Of a DNA stretch of 64,000 nt, positions 26,654 through 35,527 are shown in pieces (the first letter of the stretch is position 1; each line of letters begins with the position of its first letter). The notes under the pieces were generated by a model. That model was not told the origin of the DNA. It was given only the letters and a program-made list of their open reading frames with translations, and ran no database searches. The position numbers and the translations under genes were made by a program. The stretch covers positions 1-64,000 of the forward strand of contig DASQNU010000188.1 of NCBI GenBank assembly GCA_035644815.1. Direction: 5' to 3'. This DNA is from Brevibacillus_F sp035644815 (GTDB taxonomy: Bacteria; Bacillota; Bacilli; Brevibacillales; Brevibacillaceae).

Positions 26654-28267
26654 TTGTCTATTGCTCAAAAAGCAGATGTTATTCTATCCAGCAACGCTGT
26701 CTTTACCGGATTGACTCACGTACCTGCTGCTCTCTCCCTTGCCATTATGAAAAACAAGATCGCAGCGATTGGCTCCCGCGAAGAGATGAACGCGTGGATT
26801 GGCTCCCATACAAAGGTATACGACTTTGGGAATCAACTCATCATGCCTGGCTTTCATGATTTCCATCTGCATGTGATGTGGGGTTCTCTCTCACTGGACG
26901 GTGCCCAGCTTCATAAAGCCCGTTCCGAAGAAGAAGCGGTTGAAATGGTTCACTCGTTTGCGGCTTCACGTCCAAACGATCCCTGGATCATGGGTTTCGG
27001 CTGGAACTCCGGTCATTGGGAGAAAAAAAAGCTTCCCCATCGCTACTCTCTGGACCGTATCCTTCCAGATCGACCAGCCGTCCTGTTCCATTCGGAGGGC
27101 CACTACGTGTGGGTCAACAGCAAAGCACTGGAAGTGATGAATGTCAATCGCGATACGGTAGCCCCGCCATTTGGCATTATCAGCAAGGATGAAGAGGGGG
27201 AACCAGACGGTATTCTGTATGAGACCGCAATCGCATTGGTTTCGGATGGTGCCTATGAGCTTGGCAAAGAGCAAAAAGCACGTTCCTTTCAAAACTTCCT
27301 TAACCATGCTGCCAAATTGGGCGTTACCTCTGTAAATGATATGTTTTCGATTCAAAAGCTGGAAAGTTTTGAGCTGTTTCAAGAATTTGCTGAAGAAGAC
27401 AAGCTGACCATGCGCATGCACGTGCTCCCTGCATTAAACGGGGATATCGAACGTGTAAAGCAGTTGCGCCAACGCTACCAATCAGACATGGTTCGTGTTG
27501 TGGCGCTCAAGCAATTTATCGATGGCGTTATCTCAGGGTATACCGCCTACATGACCGAACCGTATACGGATCGACCGGATACGTGCGGCGAGACGACATT
27601 CATACCCGAAACGATCAAAAAATGGGTGGTAGAAGCGGATAAAGAAGGCTTTAGCATCCGTTTTCACTGTATTGGTGACGGAGCGATCCGACTGGCTCTT
27701 GATGCTTTTGAAGAAGCGCAACACATTAACGGTAAACGGGATTCCCGCCATTCCATTGAACATGTGGAAGTCATTCATCCTGACGATATCCCTCGCTTCA
27801 AACAACTCGGTGTCATTGCCTCGATGCAACCAGAGCATTTGTACGCGACAGCCCGACCAGCATATGAGTCAATTATTGGTGCACAACGAAGCGGATATGC
27901 TTGGGCGGTCAAATCACTGAAAGAGGCGGGGGCAACGATCGCATTCGGAAGCGATTTCCCGATCGTGGGTCTAAATCCGCTGGCAGGCATTTACAGGGCT
28001 GTTACCCGTATTGATAACAGTGATGCAGCCGTGTGGAATCCGCAAGAACGCATTACGCTTGCAGATGCCCTTCGGTTCTATACGGCTACGCCGGCTTATG
28101 GGGTTTTTCGGGAGCAAGAACTCGGCACCCTCGAAGCGGGGAAATTGGCGGATATCGTAGTGCTCGATCGAAACCTATTTGCCATTCCGGTAGAAGAAAT
28201 ATTGGAGACTCAGGTTGTACTCACGATGGTGGACGGAAAGATCGTATTCCAAGAGAATCATACTTGA
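26654..28267 (+). CDS. YtcJ-type amidohydrolase, paralogue 3
   Basis: 537 residues, clearly homologous to the two copies at 19.0 and 22.1 kb but more diverged (HDFHLHVMWG at the metal site; GVISGYTAYMTEPY instead of GVITARTAYLLEPY; SDFPIVG instead of TDFPIDV). The changes near the Lys and Asp sites suggest a different substrate. TTG start behind AAGGAGAGGA. It lies between the C45 hydrolase and the Dpp genes, so it probably works on an imported compound or its breakdown product. Confidence 0.84.
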   Translation: MSIAQKADVILSSNAVFTGLTHVPAALSLAIMKNKIAAIGSREEMNAWIGSHTKVYDFGNQLIMPGFHDFHLHVMWGSLSLDGAQLHKARSEEEAVEMVHSFAASRPNDPWIMGFGWNSGHWEKKKLPHRYSLDRILPDRPAVLFHSEGHYVWVNSKALEVMNVNRDTVAPPFGIISKDEEGEPDGILYETAIALVSDGAYELGKEQKARSFQNFLNHAAKLGVTSVNDMFSIQKLESFELFQEFAEEDKLTMRMHVLPALNGDIERVKQLRQRYQSDMVRVVALKQFIDGVISGYTAYMTEPYTDRPDTCGETTFIPETIKKWVVEADKEGFSIRFHCIGDGAIRLALDAFEEAQHINGKRDSRHSIEHVEVIHPDDIPRFKQLGVIASMQPEHLYATARPAYESIIGAQRSGYAWAVKSLKEAGATIAFGSDFPIVGLNPLAGIYRAVTRIDNSDAAVWNPQERITLADALRFYTATPAYGVFREQELGTLEAGKLADIVVLDRNLFAIPVEEILETQVVLTMVDGKIVFQENHT

Positions 28268-28315
28268 TTTGAGCCTAATCTCAAAAAATAAAAAATAGTA
28301 AGGGGGAAAATTGTC

Positions 28316-29896
28316 GTGAAAAAAAGCACATTTTCAGTAATGGGTACGATCATGCTTGTTCTAAGCATGGTGTTATCGGCGTGCGGGTCTACCAGCAAAG
28401 AAGCACAAACACAAAGCGCGAGCGAAAAACCAAAGCTGTTAAAAGTTGCTACAGCAGCTTCTGTAACCACATGGGACCCAAGCATCTCAGTGTCTACAGA
28501 ATCCGCATACTTAGCCAATATTTACGAACCCTTGTTGTGGGTAAATCCTCCAGGAAGTCCGGAAGAATTCTCTCCCGCGTTGGCAGAGAAATGGGAGCAT
28601 AGCGAAGATGGAAAGGTTTGGACGTTCTTCATTCGCAAAGGGGTGAAATTTCACGATGGTGCAGACCTCAATGCAGAAGCAGTGAAGAAATCCATTGAAC
28701 GTACGATCAATATAGGAAAAGGCAGCGCGTATCTATGGGCACCCGTTGAAAAAATGGAGGTAGTCGATGAGTACACGCTCAAATTTCACTTAAAATATCC
28801 CATTCCATTCGAGCGAATTGCCGGGGCGTCACTTGCGGCCTGGATCATGAGCCCGAATGTGGTTGATAAAGACGAAGCCTGGTTTAACGAGGGTCATGCA
28901 GCCGGAACAGGCCCATGGAAGCTGGAATCTTATAAAACAGACAAAGAGGTTCTATTAACTAAAAATGAAAACTATTGGGGGAAGGTAGATACCAATTTTG
29001 AAAAAGTCTTCATCAATATTATCGCAGAAGATGTGGTGCGGGAACAAATGCTAACATCTGGTGCTGCAGATATCGCTTACACCCCCATTGAGAATTTGAA
29101 ATCGCTGGAACAGGACCCAAATATTCAGATTGTTCGGAGCTTGGGATATTACAATTTCGTCGGTTTCTTTAACACCAAAAAACCGCCGCTCGACAATAAG
29201 CTGGTCCGTCAGGCCTTATCGTATGCGGTTGATTATGATGCCATTATTGAAGTGGCTACCAAAGGAGAAGCTACCCAAGCAAAAGGACCGGTACCCCAAG
29301 GGTTATGGCCATCCGATCCGAGTTTGCCGTCGTACAGCTTGAATCTCGAGAAAGCAAAAGAACTCCTTGCCCAAGCAGCTGTAAATCCAGCTGACCTTAA
29401 ACTGACGCTAACCTATGCTTCTGAGAATATGGACGAGGCACGCTTTGCTCCTTTGATAAAGGAAGGACTTGCCAAGCTCGGTGTATCGGTGAATGTAGAA
29501 CCCATTATGTGGAACCAGCAGTGGGAAAGAGGAAAAGGTGATCCCAGAACCGCTCAGGATATTTTTATCCTCCAGTTCTGGCCTTCTTATGCGGATGGGT
29601 ATGACAACTTAAAAACGATGTTTAGCACCGAAGAGAGGCCGCACTTGAACCTTGCTTACTATTCTAACCCCGATTTTGACAAGATGATTCGTCAGGCATA
29701 CGCGTTGTCTGGAACAAAAAAAGAAGAAGCGAAAGAATTGTATCTACAAGCTCAAAATTTGCTGATAGATGAAGCTCCCGCCATGTTTTTTTACGACAGA
29801 AAGGAAGTTGTATCCATGAGAAATACCATAACCGGAGATGCAGCCAATCCGAATTATCCGTATGTCACATTTTTCCATAAATTGAAAACGAAATAA
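28316..29896 (+). CDS. dppA: Peptide/amide ABC transporter substrate-binding lipoprotein, DppA type
   Basis: 526-residue type-5 solute-binding protein (SBP_bac_5). Signal peptide with lipobox LSACG (C23); the start of the mature domain, KVATAASVTTWDPSISVSTE, and DGKVWTFFIRKGVKFHDG are family signatures. GTG start behind AAGGGGGAAA. First gene of a complete dppABCDF-type set. The family carries di/oligopeptides, nickel, opines and other compounds, so the name says nothing firm about the ligand. Confidence 0.87.
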   Translation: MKKSTFSVMGTIMLVLSMVLSACGSTSKEAQTQSASEKPKLLKVATAASVTTWDPSISVSTESAYLANIYEPLLWVNPPGSPEEFSPALAEKWEHSEDGKVWTFFIRKGVKFHDGADLNAEAVKKSIERTINIGKGSAYLWAPVEKMEVVDEYTLKFHLKYPIPFERIAGASLAAWIMSPNVVDKDEAWFNEGHAAGTGPWKLESYKTDKEVLLTKNENYWGKVDTNFEKVFINIIAEDVVREQMLTSGAADIAYTPIENLKSLEQDPNIQIVRSLGYYNFVGFFNTKKPPLDNKLVRQALSYAVDYDAIIEVATKGEATQAKGPVPQGLWPSDPSLPSYSLNLEKAKELLAQAAVNPADLKLTLTYASENMDEARFAPLIKEGLAKLGVSVNVEPIMWNQQWERGKGDPRTAQDIFILQFWPSYADGYDNLKTMFSTEERPHLNLAYYSNPDFDKMIRQAYALSGTKKEEAKELYLQAQNLLIDEAPAMFFYDRKEVVSMRNTITGDAANPNYPYVTFFHKLKTK

Positions 29897-29920
29897 TTGT
29901 AAGCCAGATCGGAGGTAAAG

Positions 29921-30949
29921 ATGGCAACATCAAACTACGTAATGAGGAGAGTTTTTCTCGCGCTGATCGTCCTCATAGGCATCTCGATGATTACCTTTGT
30001 TATAGTACGCGTCGTCCCATCCAATCCGGCTGCTGTCTATCTTGGACCGAAGGCAACACCTGAACAAATAGAGAAATTTAATGCAGAAATGGGATTCGAT
30101 CAACCCCTCGCCCTGCAATACGTGATGTATATGAAGCAAATCTCTCAGGGAGACTTAGGCGTTTCGTTAAAAACTCACCGTGACATCGCGTTGGATATGA
30201 AAGAGTACTTGCCAAATTCCCTGGAACTCTTGCTGCTATCGCTTCTTTTTTCAGCGGTTGTGGGCATACCCCTTGGGGTGATTTCCGCTTATTTCAAGGA
30301 TAAATGGATTGATCAAGTAACGAGGGCCATTTCTATTTTCGGTGTATCTGTACCAAGCTTTTGGATAGCGCTTGTCTTTCAGTATATCTTCTTTACAAAG
30401 CTTGACCTGCTCCCGATTAACGGACAGATGTCGACGGACGTTTCCTTGCTTTCTCCGGTTGAGGCAGTCACCGGCTTTAAATTGCTTGATGCCATTTTGA
30501 CTGGCAATGGGGTCGCATTTGTTGATATGCTGCCCCATTACGTATTGCCGGTACTGACACTGTCTTTATATCCGTTAGGGTTGCTCGCCCGTATGACGCG
30601 TTCCAATGTGATTGAAGTATTGAGCAGCGATTATATCCGTTTGGCACAAGCGTACCGCATCCCAATGCGCAAACTCCTTTTTCATTACGCTTTAAAGAAT
30701 TCGATCGGTCCCATTTTGACAGTACTGGGACTCATGTTTGCTTATTCCGTGATGGGCTCGTTTTTCGTTGAAGTGATCTATAATTGGCCAGGCATTGGCA
30801 GTTATTCGGTTAGCGCCATTTTAAGCGTGGACAATCCTGCCATTATGGCAGTCACGCTGTTGATTGCCATCGTATATGTGTTTACCAATCTCATATCGGA
30901 CCTTTTGCAAGCATGGCTTGATCCGCGAATCCGGCTAGGAGGAGAGTAA
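29921..30949 (+). CDS. dppB: ABC transporter permease, DppB type
   Basis: 342-residue membrane permease with an N-terminal helix (VFLALIVLIGISMITFVIVR), about six TM segments and the EAA-type loop around RIPMRKLLFHYALKNSIGPIL. RBS CGGAGG. It lies 24 bp after dppA and 3 bp before dppC. Confidence 0.88.
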   Translation: MATSNYVMRRVFLALIVLIGISMITFVIVRVVPSNPAAVYLGPKATPEQIEKFNAEMGFDQPLALQYVMYMKQISQGDLGVSLKTHRDIALDMKEYLPNSLELLLLSLLFSAVVGIPLGVISAYFKDKWIDQVTRAISIFGVSVPSFWIALVFQYIFFTKLDLLPINGQMSTDVSLLSPVEAVTGFKLLDAILTGNGVAFVDMLPHYVLPVLTLSLYPLGLLARMTRSNVIEVLSSDYIRLAQAYRIPMRKLLFHYALKNSIGPILTVLGLMFAYSVMGSFFVEVIYNWPGIGSYSVSAILSVDNPAIMAVTLLIAIVYVFTNLISDLLQAWLDPRIRLGGE

Positions 30950-30952
30950 ACC

Positions 30953-31828
30953 ATGGAAATCATTCGGCAAAAAACAGTACTCAGAAAAAACTGGCGCAAC
31001 TTTCGCAAAGACAAGGCAGGGGCACTTGCTTTACTGGTCATTCTGATTTTTCTCCTCGCGGCGTTGTTCGCGGCTGATCTAGCCCCATATCCCGAACAAG
31101 GAAGAGGAGAATCCAACATAGCCAATACATTGTCGGCACCAAGCAGCGATAATCTGTTTGGAACAGACCGTCAAGGCAGAGATATTCTCAGCAGATGCTT
31201 GTTTGGACTGCAGACTTCTCTTAAGGTAGCTCTTTTTGTCACGTTCTTTGGCTTTATCATCGGCGTTCCGTTGGGTGCAATCGCAGGTTTTTTCGGTGGC
31301 CTGCTCGATGAGATCATTATGCGGATCACCGACATCTTCTTATCGTTTCCCGCGCTTCTTTTAGCCATCGCGCTGGTCGCGGTACTTGGACCCAGTCTGG
31401 AAAATGCGATTCTCGCCCTTGCAATCAGTTGGTGGCCATGGTATGCGCGTATTGCCCGCAGCAGTACCATTTCCATTAAGAACTCGCTGTTTATCGATGC
31501 TGCCAGAGTCATGGGCGTACGTAAAATGACGATTATATTCCGGCATATCCTTCCCAATATCTTGACCCCAGTCATTGTTCAAGTCTCCGTTGACATGGGA
31601 ACCGTCATTCTCTCAGCGGCTTCACTCAGTTTTCTCGGTCTTGGTTCCCAGCCACCGGAAGCAGATCTTGGCCAAATGGTTAGCGAAGGGAGAAGTTACA
31701 TTCTCAATCAGTGGTGGTACTCCACCTTTCCAGGGTTGCTGATTCTACTTTTGGTTATGTCGTTTAATATCTTCGGAGATGCGCTCAGAGATCTCCTAGA
31801 TCCAAAGTCAAAAGGGAGGAGTACCTGA
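30953..31828 (+). CDS. dppC: ABC transporter permease, DppC type
   Basis: 291-residue partner permease with the OppC-type N-terminal segment (KDKAGALALLVILIFLLAAL), the FGTDRQGRDILSR motif typical of DppC/OppC, and the EAA loop ARVMGVRKMTIIFRHILPN. Its TGA shares one base with the ATG of dppD. Confidence 0.88.
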   Translation: MEIIRQKTVLRKNWRNFRKDKAGALALLVILIFLLAALFAADLAPYPEQGRGESNIANTLSAPSSDNLFGTDRQGRDILSRCLFGLQTSLKVALFVTFFGFIIGVPLGAIAGFFGGLLDEIIMRITDIFLSFPALLLAIALVAVLGPSLENAILALAISWWPWYARIARSSTISIKNSLFIDAARVMGVRKMTIIFRHILPNILTPVIVQVSVDMGTVILSAASLSFLGLGSQPPEADLGQMVSEGRSYILNQWWYSTFPGLLILLLVMSFNIFGDALRDLLDPKSKGRST

Positions 31829-32838
31829 TGGCACTGCTGGAGGTAAAGCAGCACTCTTTATTTTTCCATTCGGATGAGCACACCTATAATATATTGGACA
31901 GGATTTCCTTCCACGTTGAGAAAGGGGAGATTCTTGGCATCGTTGGAGAATCGGGATGCGGCAAAAGCATGCTGGGCAATAGTATCATGGGGTTATATCC
32001 ACCAAATGCGGCTCGGAAAGAAGGAAGTATTTTGTATGAGGGGGTTGATTTGCTGAAGTTAACCGCCAAACAAAGAGAGAGGTACAGAGGCGAACGTATC
32101 TCCATGATCTTTCAAAATCCCAATACCTCATTAAATCCTGTGATCACGATTGGAAACCAGATGGTCGATATTCTGCGCGAACATAAAAGCATCAGCAAAA
32201 AGGAAGCGAAGGATCAGGCGATCAAATGGCTGGTTGAAGTAGGTCTCCCCCAACCGGAGGAAGTGTTCACTTCGTATCCCCATCAACTGAGCGGGGGGAT
32301 GAAACAGCGGGTCGTGATCGCCATGGCTTTATCCTGTGACGCTGAGTTGATTGTAGCAGACGAGCCGACAACAGCGCTTGATGTGACAACACAATTTCAG
32401 ATCCTCAAGTTGATCAAACGGCTGCAAAAGGAATACAGCGTTTCAATTATTATGGTTACCCACAATATCGGCGTAGCCGGCTATCTATGTGATCGGATCA
32501 TGGTCATGTATGCCGGACAAGTCATTGAGATAGGACCAACCGAACAAATTTTACAAAACCCGGTTCACAGCTATACAAAAGGGCTATTGAAGTGTTTGCC
32601 CGGTCAAGGTAAATCCATAGAGGATTTGTATACCATTCCAGGAACCGTTCCATCACCCTTACATTTTCCGAAGGGTTGCCGTTATTCTTCGCGGTGTCAG
32701 CATGCTCAGCAGCATTGCCAGGAGCACGTTCCTGAGCTGGAACCGCATGGGGGAGGCATGTATACCGCTTGCTTCTATCCGGAAAAGGAGGTGAAGCTTG
32801 ATGAGCCGAGTGCTTCTGACATTACAGGATGTGGATAA
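31828..32838 (+). CDS. dppD: ABC transporter ATP-binding protein, DppD type
   Basis: 336 residues. Walker A GESGCGKS, signature LSGGMKQRVVIAMAL, Walker B ELIVADEP, and the C-terminal oligopeptide-transporter extension with the Cys cluster CRYSSRCQHAQQHC, which in relatives binds an iron-sulphur cluster. Translationally coupled to dppC. The 3' end overlaps dppF by 38 bp. Confidence 0.88.
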   Translation: MALLEVKQHSLFFHSDEHTYNILDRISFHVEKGEILGIVGESGCGKSMLGNSIMGLYPPNAARKEGSILYEGVDLLKLTAKQRERYRGERISMIFQNPNTSLNPVITIGNQMVDILREHKSISKKEAKDQAIKWLVEVGLPQPEEVFTSYPHQLSGGMKQRVVIAMALSCDAELIVADEPTTALDVTTQFQILKLIKRLQKEYSVSIIMVTHNIGVAGYLCDRIMVMYAGQVIEIGPTEQILQNPVHSYTKGLLKCLPGQGKSIEDLYTIPGTVPSPLHFPKGCRYSSRCQHAQQHCQEHVPELEPHGGGMYTACFYPEKEVKLDEPSASDITGCG

Positions 32839-33607
32839 AAGTTTTTTCTCTACTGGATTTCGTGGTAAACGAGAAAAGAAGGTTTTACGCGGAGTCAGCT
32901 TTGACGTGAAAAGAGGGGAGACGGTTGCGCTTGTGGGGGAATCGGGCAGCGGAAAAAGCACAACGGCTCGGTTGATTCTCGGCTTAGACAAACCGACCAA
33001 GGGGAACATCTGGTTTCAACAAAAAAATATTGCTCTCTCTTCTCCAATGGATCAGAAGTTATGGCGGAAACAGATGCAAATTGTGTTTCAAGACCCGATA
33101 GCTTCGGTTAATCCCCGTATGAATATTTTGAAGATTGTCGGCGAGCCGCTTGTCACTCATGGTTTTAGCGGGTCACAGGCGTTGGATCGTGTAATAGAAC
33201 TACTGGGTTTGGTGGGAATGAATGAGCAGGATATGTATAAATATCCACACCAGTTGAGCGGAGGGCAAATGCAACGAATAGGCATAGCCCGAGCAATAGC
33301 GCTGAAACCAGCGTTTTTGATCCTGGATGAACCTACCTCTGCGCTTGACGTTTCCATTCAGGCTCGCGTGCTAAAGCTATTGAAAACTTTACAAAAGGAG
33401 CTTGAACTCACCTATTTGTTTATCACACATGACTTGAATGTGGTACAAAGCTTTGCTGATCGGGTTTTGGTGATGAAGCACGGAGAAATTGTGGAGAGAG
33501 GGAGTGTACAAGACATTTTTCACTCTCCGCAGCATGTCTATACACAGACTTTGCTGGAGGCTAATCTAATTGGGTACCACCGTAAAAACGCGGGCTTACA
33601 AAGCTAA
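32801..33607 (+). CDS. dppF: ABC transporter ATP-binding protein, DppF type (short)
   Basis: 268 residues. Walker A GESGSGKS, signature LSGGQMQRIGIARAI, Walker B FLILDEP. It lacks the C-terminal Cys-rich extension found in DppD, as do several NikE/AppF-like partners. The ATG follows AAAGGAGGTGA; an in-frame TTG just before it is less likely. Last gene of the sigma-54 operon; a terminator follows. Confidence 0.86.
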   Translation: MSRVLLTLQDVDKSFFSTGFRGKREKKVLRGVSFDVKRGETVALVGESGSGKSTTARLILGLDKPTKGNIWFQQKNIALSSPMDQKLWRKQMQIVFQDPIASVNPRMNILKIVGEPLVTHGFSGSQALDRVIELLGLVGMNEQDMYKYPHQLSGGQMQRIGIARAIALKPAFLILDEPTSALDVSIQARVLKLLKTLQKELELTYLFITHDLNVVQSFADRVLVMKHGEIVERGSVQDIFHSPQHVYTQTLLEANLIGYHRKNAGLQS

Positions 33608-33627
33608 GGTTTTTTGGCAATAAAATG

Positions 33628-33669
33628 AGCGGGTTTTCGCCTCATCAAGGGTGAAACCCGCTTTGTTGT
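33628..33669 (+). terminator. Terminator of the C45-Dpp operon
   Basis: AGCGGGTTT / AAACCCGCT stem with an inner CCT/AGG pairing, followed by TTGTTGTT. Confidence 0.65.
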
Positions 33670-33737
33670 TAATAGAATTTGCAAGTTTTCAGTGAAGCTG
33701 TAGAATTCGATCCTTTCAAGGTAGCTGCAGCTCTTAC

Positions 33738-33773
33738 TCGAAAATGGATCGATGTATATCGAAAATGGATCGA
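33738..33773. repeat. Two 15-bp direct repeats, 21 bp apart
   Basis: TCGAAAATGGATCGA at 33738-33752 and again at 33759-33773. The 21-bp period (two helical turns) and a position about 125-160 bp upstream of a -24/-12 element suggest an activator-binding enhancer. Confidence 0.7.
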
Positions 33774-33897
33774 CCTGTCGCAATTGATGTATTTATGAGT
33801 GAAAGAAAGTAAGTGATCAAGAGCGCTGAACCCTTGATTTTCCGCTAAAAAAGCTCGGATGCCTATCTTGTAAGGATTGAAATTGTAGTTTTACTTA

Positions 33898-33915
33898 TTG
33901 GCATGAGATGTGCTG
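33898..33915 (+). promoter_or_regulatory. Candidate sigma-54 promoter of the secreted deiminase gene
   Basis: ATTGGCATGAGATGTGCT: GG-N10-GC spacing is exact; the -12 block TGTGCT departs from TTGCW by one base. Confidence 0.5.
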
Positions 33916-34041
33916 TTAACCACATTAGAGAGGGAGGGATGTCTGTTGTAACAAGGATACTATGTTTCTTGTGTTATTGAGCGAGAAAGAACGAGATTGG
34001 TGTAGGCGAACATTGAATGATTGAAGGAGGATTGTGTCAAA

Positions 34042-35352
34042 ATGACGTCCTGGAAAAAGTGTTTCAAGTTACCACTTATTTTTTTCTTAAGTATCATGAA
34101 GACGAATGTTTCAGCTTTTGCTCAAGAAAATGTAGTTCAAGCAAATGGAACTGGATCTGCAAGTATAACAACATCCACAGCTGATTATTCGTTCCCTGCT
34201 GAATGGGAGGAGCAAAGTGCAGTATGGTTAGCTTGGTATGAAACTCGCGAAGGAATGCACAATGTCACCGCGCAAATCATTGAAAAACTGCAAAACGTTG
34301 CCCATGTAAAGGTGGAGCTTATCATTCGACCATATGAAAAAGATCAAGTCATTCAATTTCTACAGAACTACAATATAGACACAGAGGCAATAGGTTTCCA
34401 TGAATATAATAACCTCTATATTTATACGAGGACTTAGGGCCAATGTTCGTCATGAATAGCGAAGGCCAGGCGAAAATTATGGATTTTGATTGGAACTTCT
34501 ACGGGATCGGCTTTATGTATGAAAAAAAAGCGTTAGGATTTCTCGACAGATCCATAGCTAGAGAACTGAATACCTCTACCGTTCAATCTGAAATCGTCGC
34601 CGAAGGTGGAGGTTTTGAAGTTAATGGTGAGGGAGTCATAATGGGATTCAAGGACACGGCACTTAACCGTAATCCTGGAAAAACGATAGAAGAAATCGAA
34701 CAAGAGATCCTCCGAATGTACGGACAAAAGAAGATGATCTGGATCGAGAGAAGCCCTCTCGCAGACAAATTAACACCTGATGGCGGCCCCATTATCGAAA
34801 ACTTTTTCGGATATGGGGCGAATGGTCACATCGATCGAATTTGCACGTTTTGTGGATCCACATACGATTTTAGTTGCAGAAATTTCTGAAGATGCAAGGG
34901 ATCATAACACCTTAGAGAGACTCGATTATGAAATTGTCGAGGACATGGTGGATACGCTGGAAGCGGCAACCGATGTCAATGGCCAGCCGTTCAATATTAT
35001 TCGTATGCCAGCTCCCGACTTGTCTTCGCATTGGTACGAAAGACTTATTACCCCTGAGGATGAATACTATGATTTTTATCAGCAATTTGGATTCAAAGAT
35101 GGGGATACGGTAATCGAAATTCCGGCAGTCAGTTATTTGAACTTCTTAATTACAAACAATGCTGTTATCTCCGCGAAATATTGGGAACCTGGTAAACCTG
35201 AAAGTGTGAGACTAATGGATGAGCAAGCGAAACAAATTCTCCAAGCTGCTTTCCCCGATCGACAAATCGTGCAAATCAATCCGATTGCTGTCAATTGGCT
35301 GGGCGGAGGCATTCATTGTATCACACAGCAACAACCTGTATTTACACCTTAA
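34042..35352 (+). pseudogene. Secreted agmatine/peptidylarginine deiminase-family protein, two frameshifts
   Basis: Begins with a signal peptide (KKCFKLPLIFFLSIMKTNVSAFA) and then a PAD_porph-type deiminase. The frame breaks near 34430, where loss of one G turns the motif RDLGPMFVMN into R-T-stop, and is restored after an extra C at about 34836, where GHIDEFARFV becomes GHIDRICTF. The rest is intact, including the catalytic-Cys block GGGIHCITQQQP at the C-terminus. Either a young pseudogene or two sequencing errors. It differs from the cytosolic aguA at 43.1 kb by its export signal. It has its own candidate sigma-54 promoter. Confidence 0.82.
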
Positions 35353-35415
35353 ATAAACTTAACTTTGGTCTATCATGATTGCAATCCCGCCAACCTCTGA
35401 ATATGAAACAAAAAG

Positions 35416-35440
35416 CGCTGCCTAATAGGCAGTATTTTTT
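35416..35440 (+). terminator. Short terminator hairpin
   Basis: CTGCC-TAATA-GGCAG followed by TATTTTTTG. Confidence 0.55.
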
Positions 35441-35527
35441 GCTTCGTTACTCTAAAATCCTATTTCTGTAGAAAACGAATTGGTGTTTTAATAGTATGTA
35501 AATTGATTCACGAAGGAAGCGATCTAT

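Larger units (their letters stand above)
33608..34041. other. Intergenic stretch upstream of the broken deiminase gene
   Basis: No gene. It contains the dpp terminator, a pair of 15-bp direct repeats and a probable sigma-54 promoter. Confidence 0.5.
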
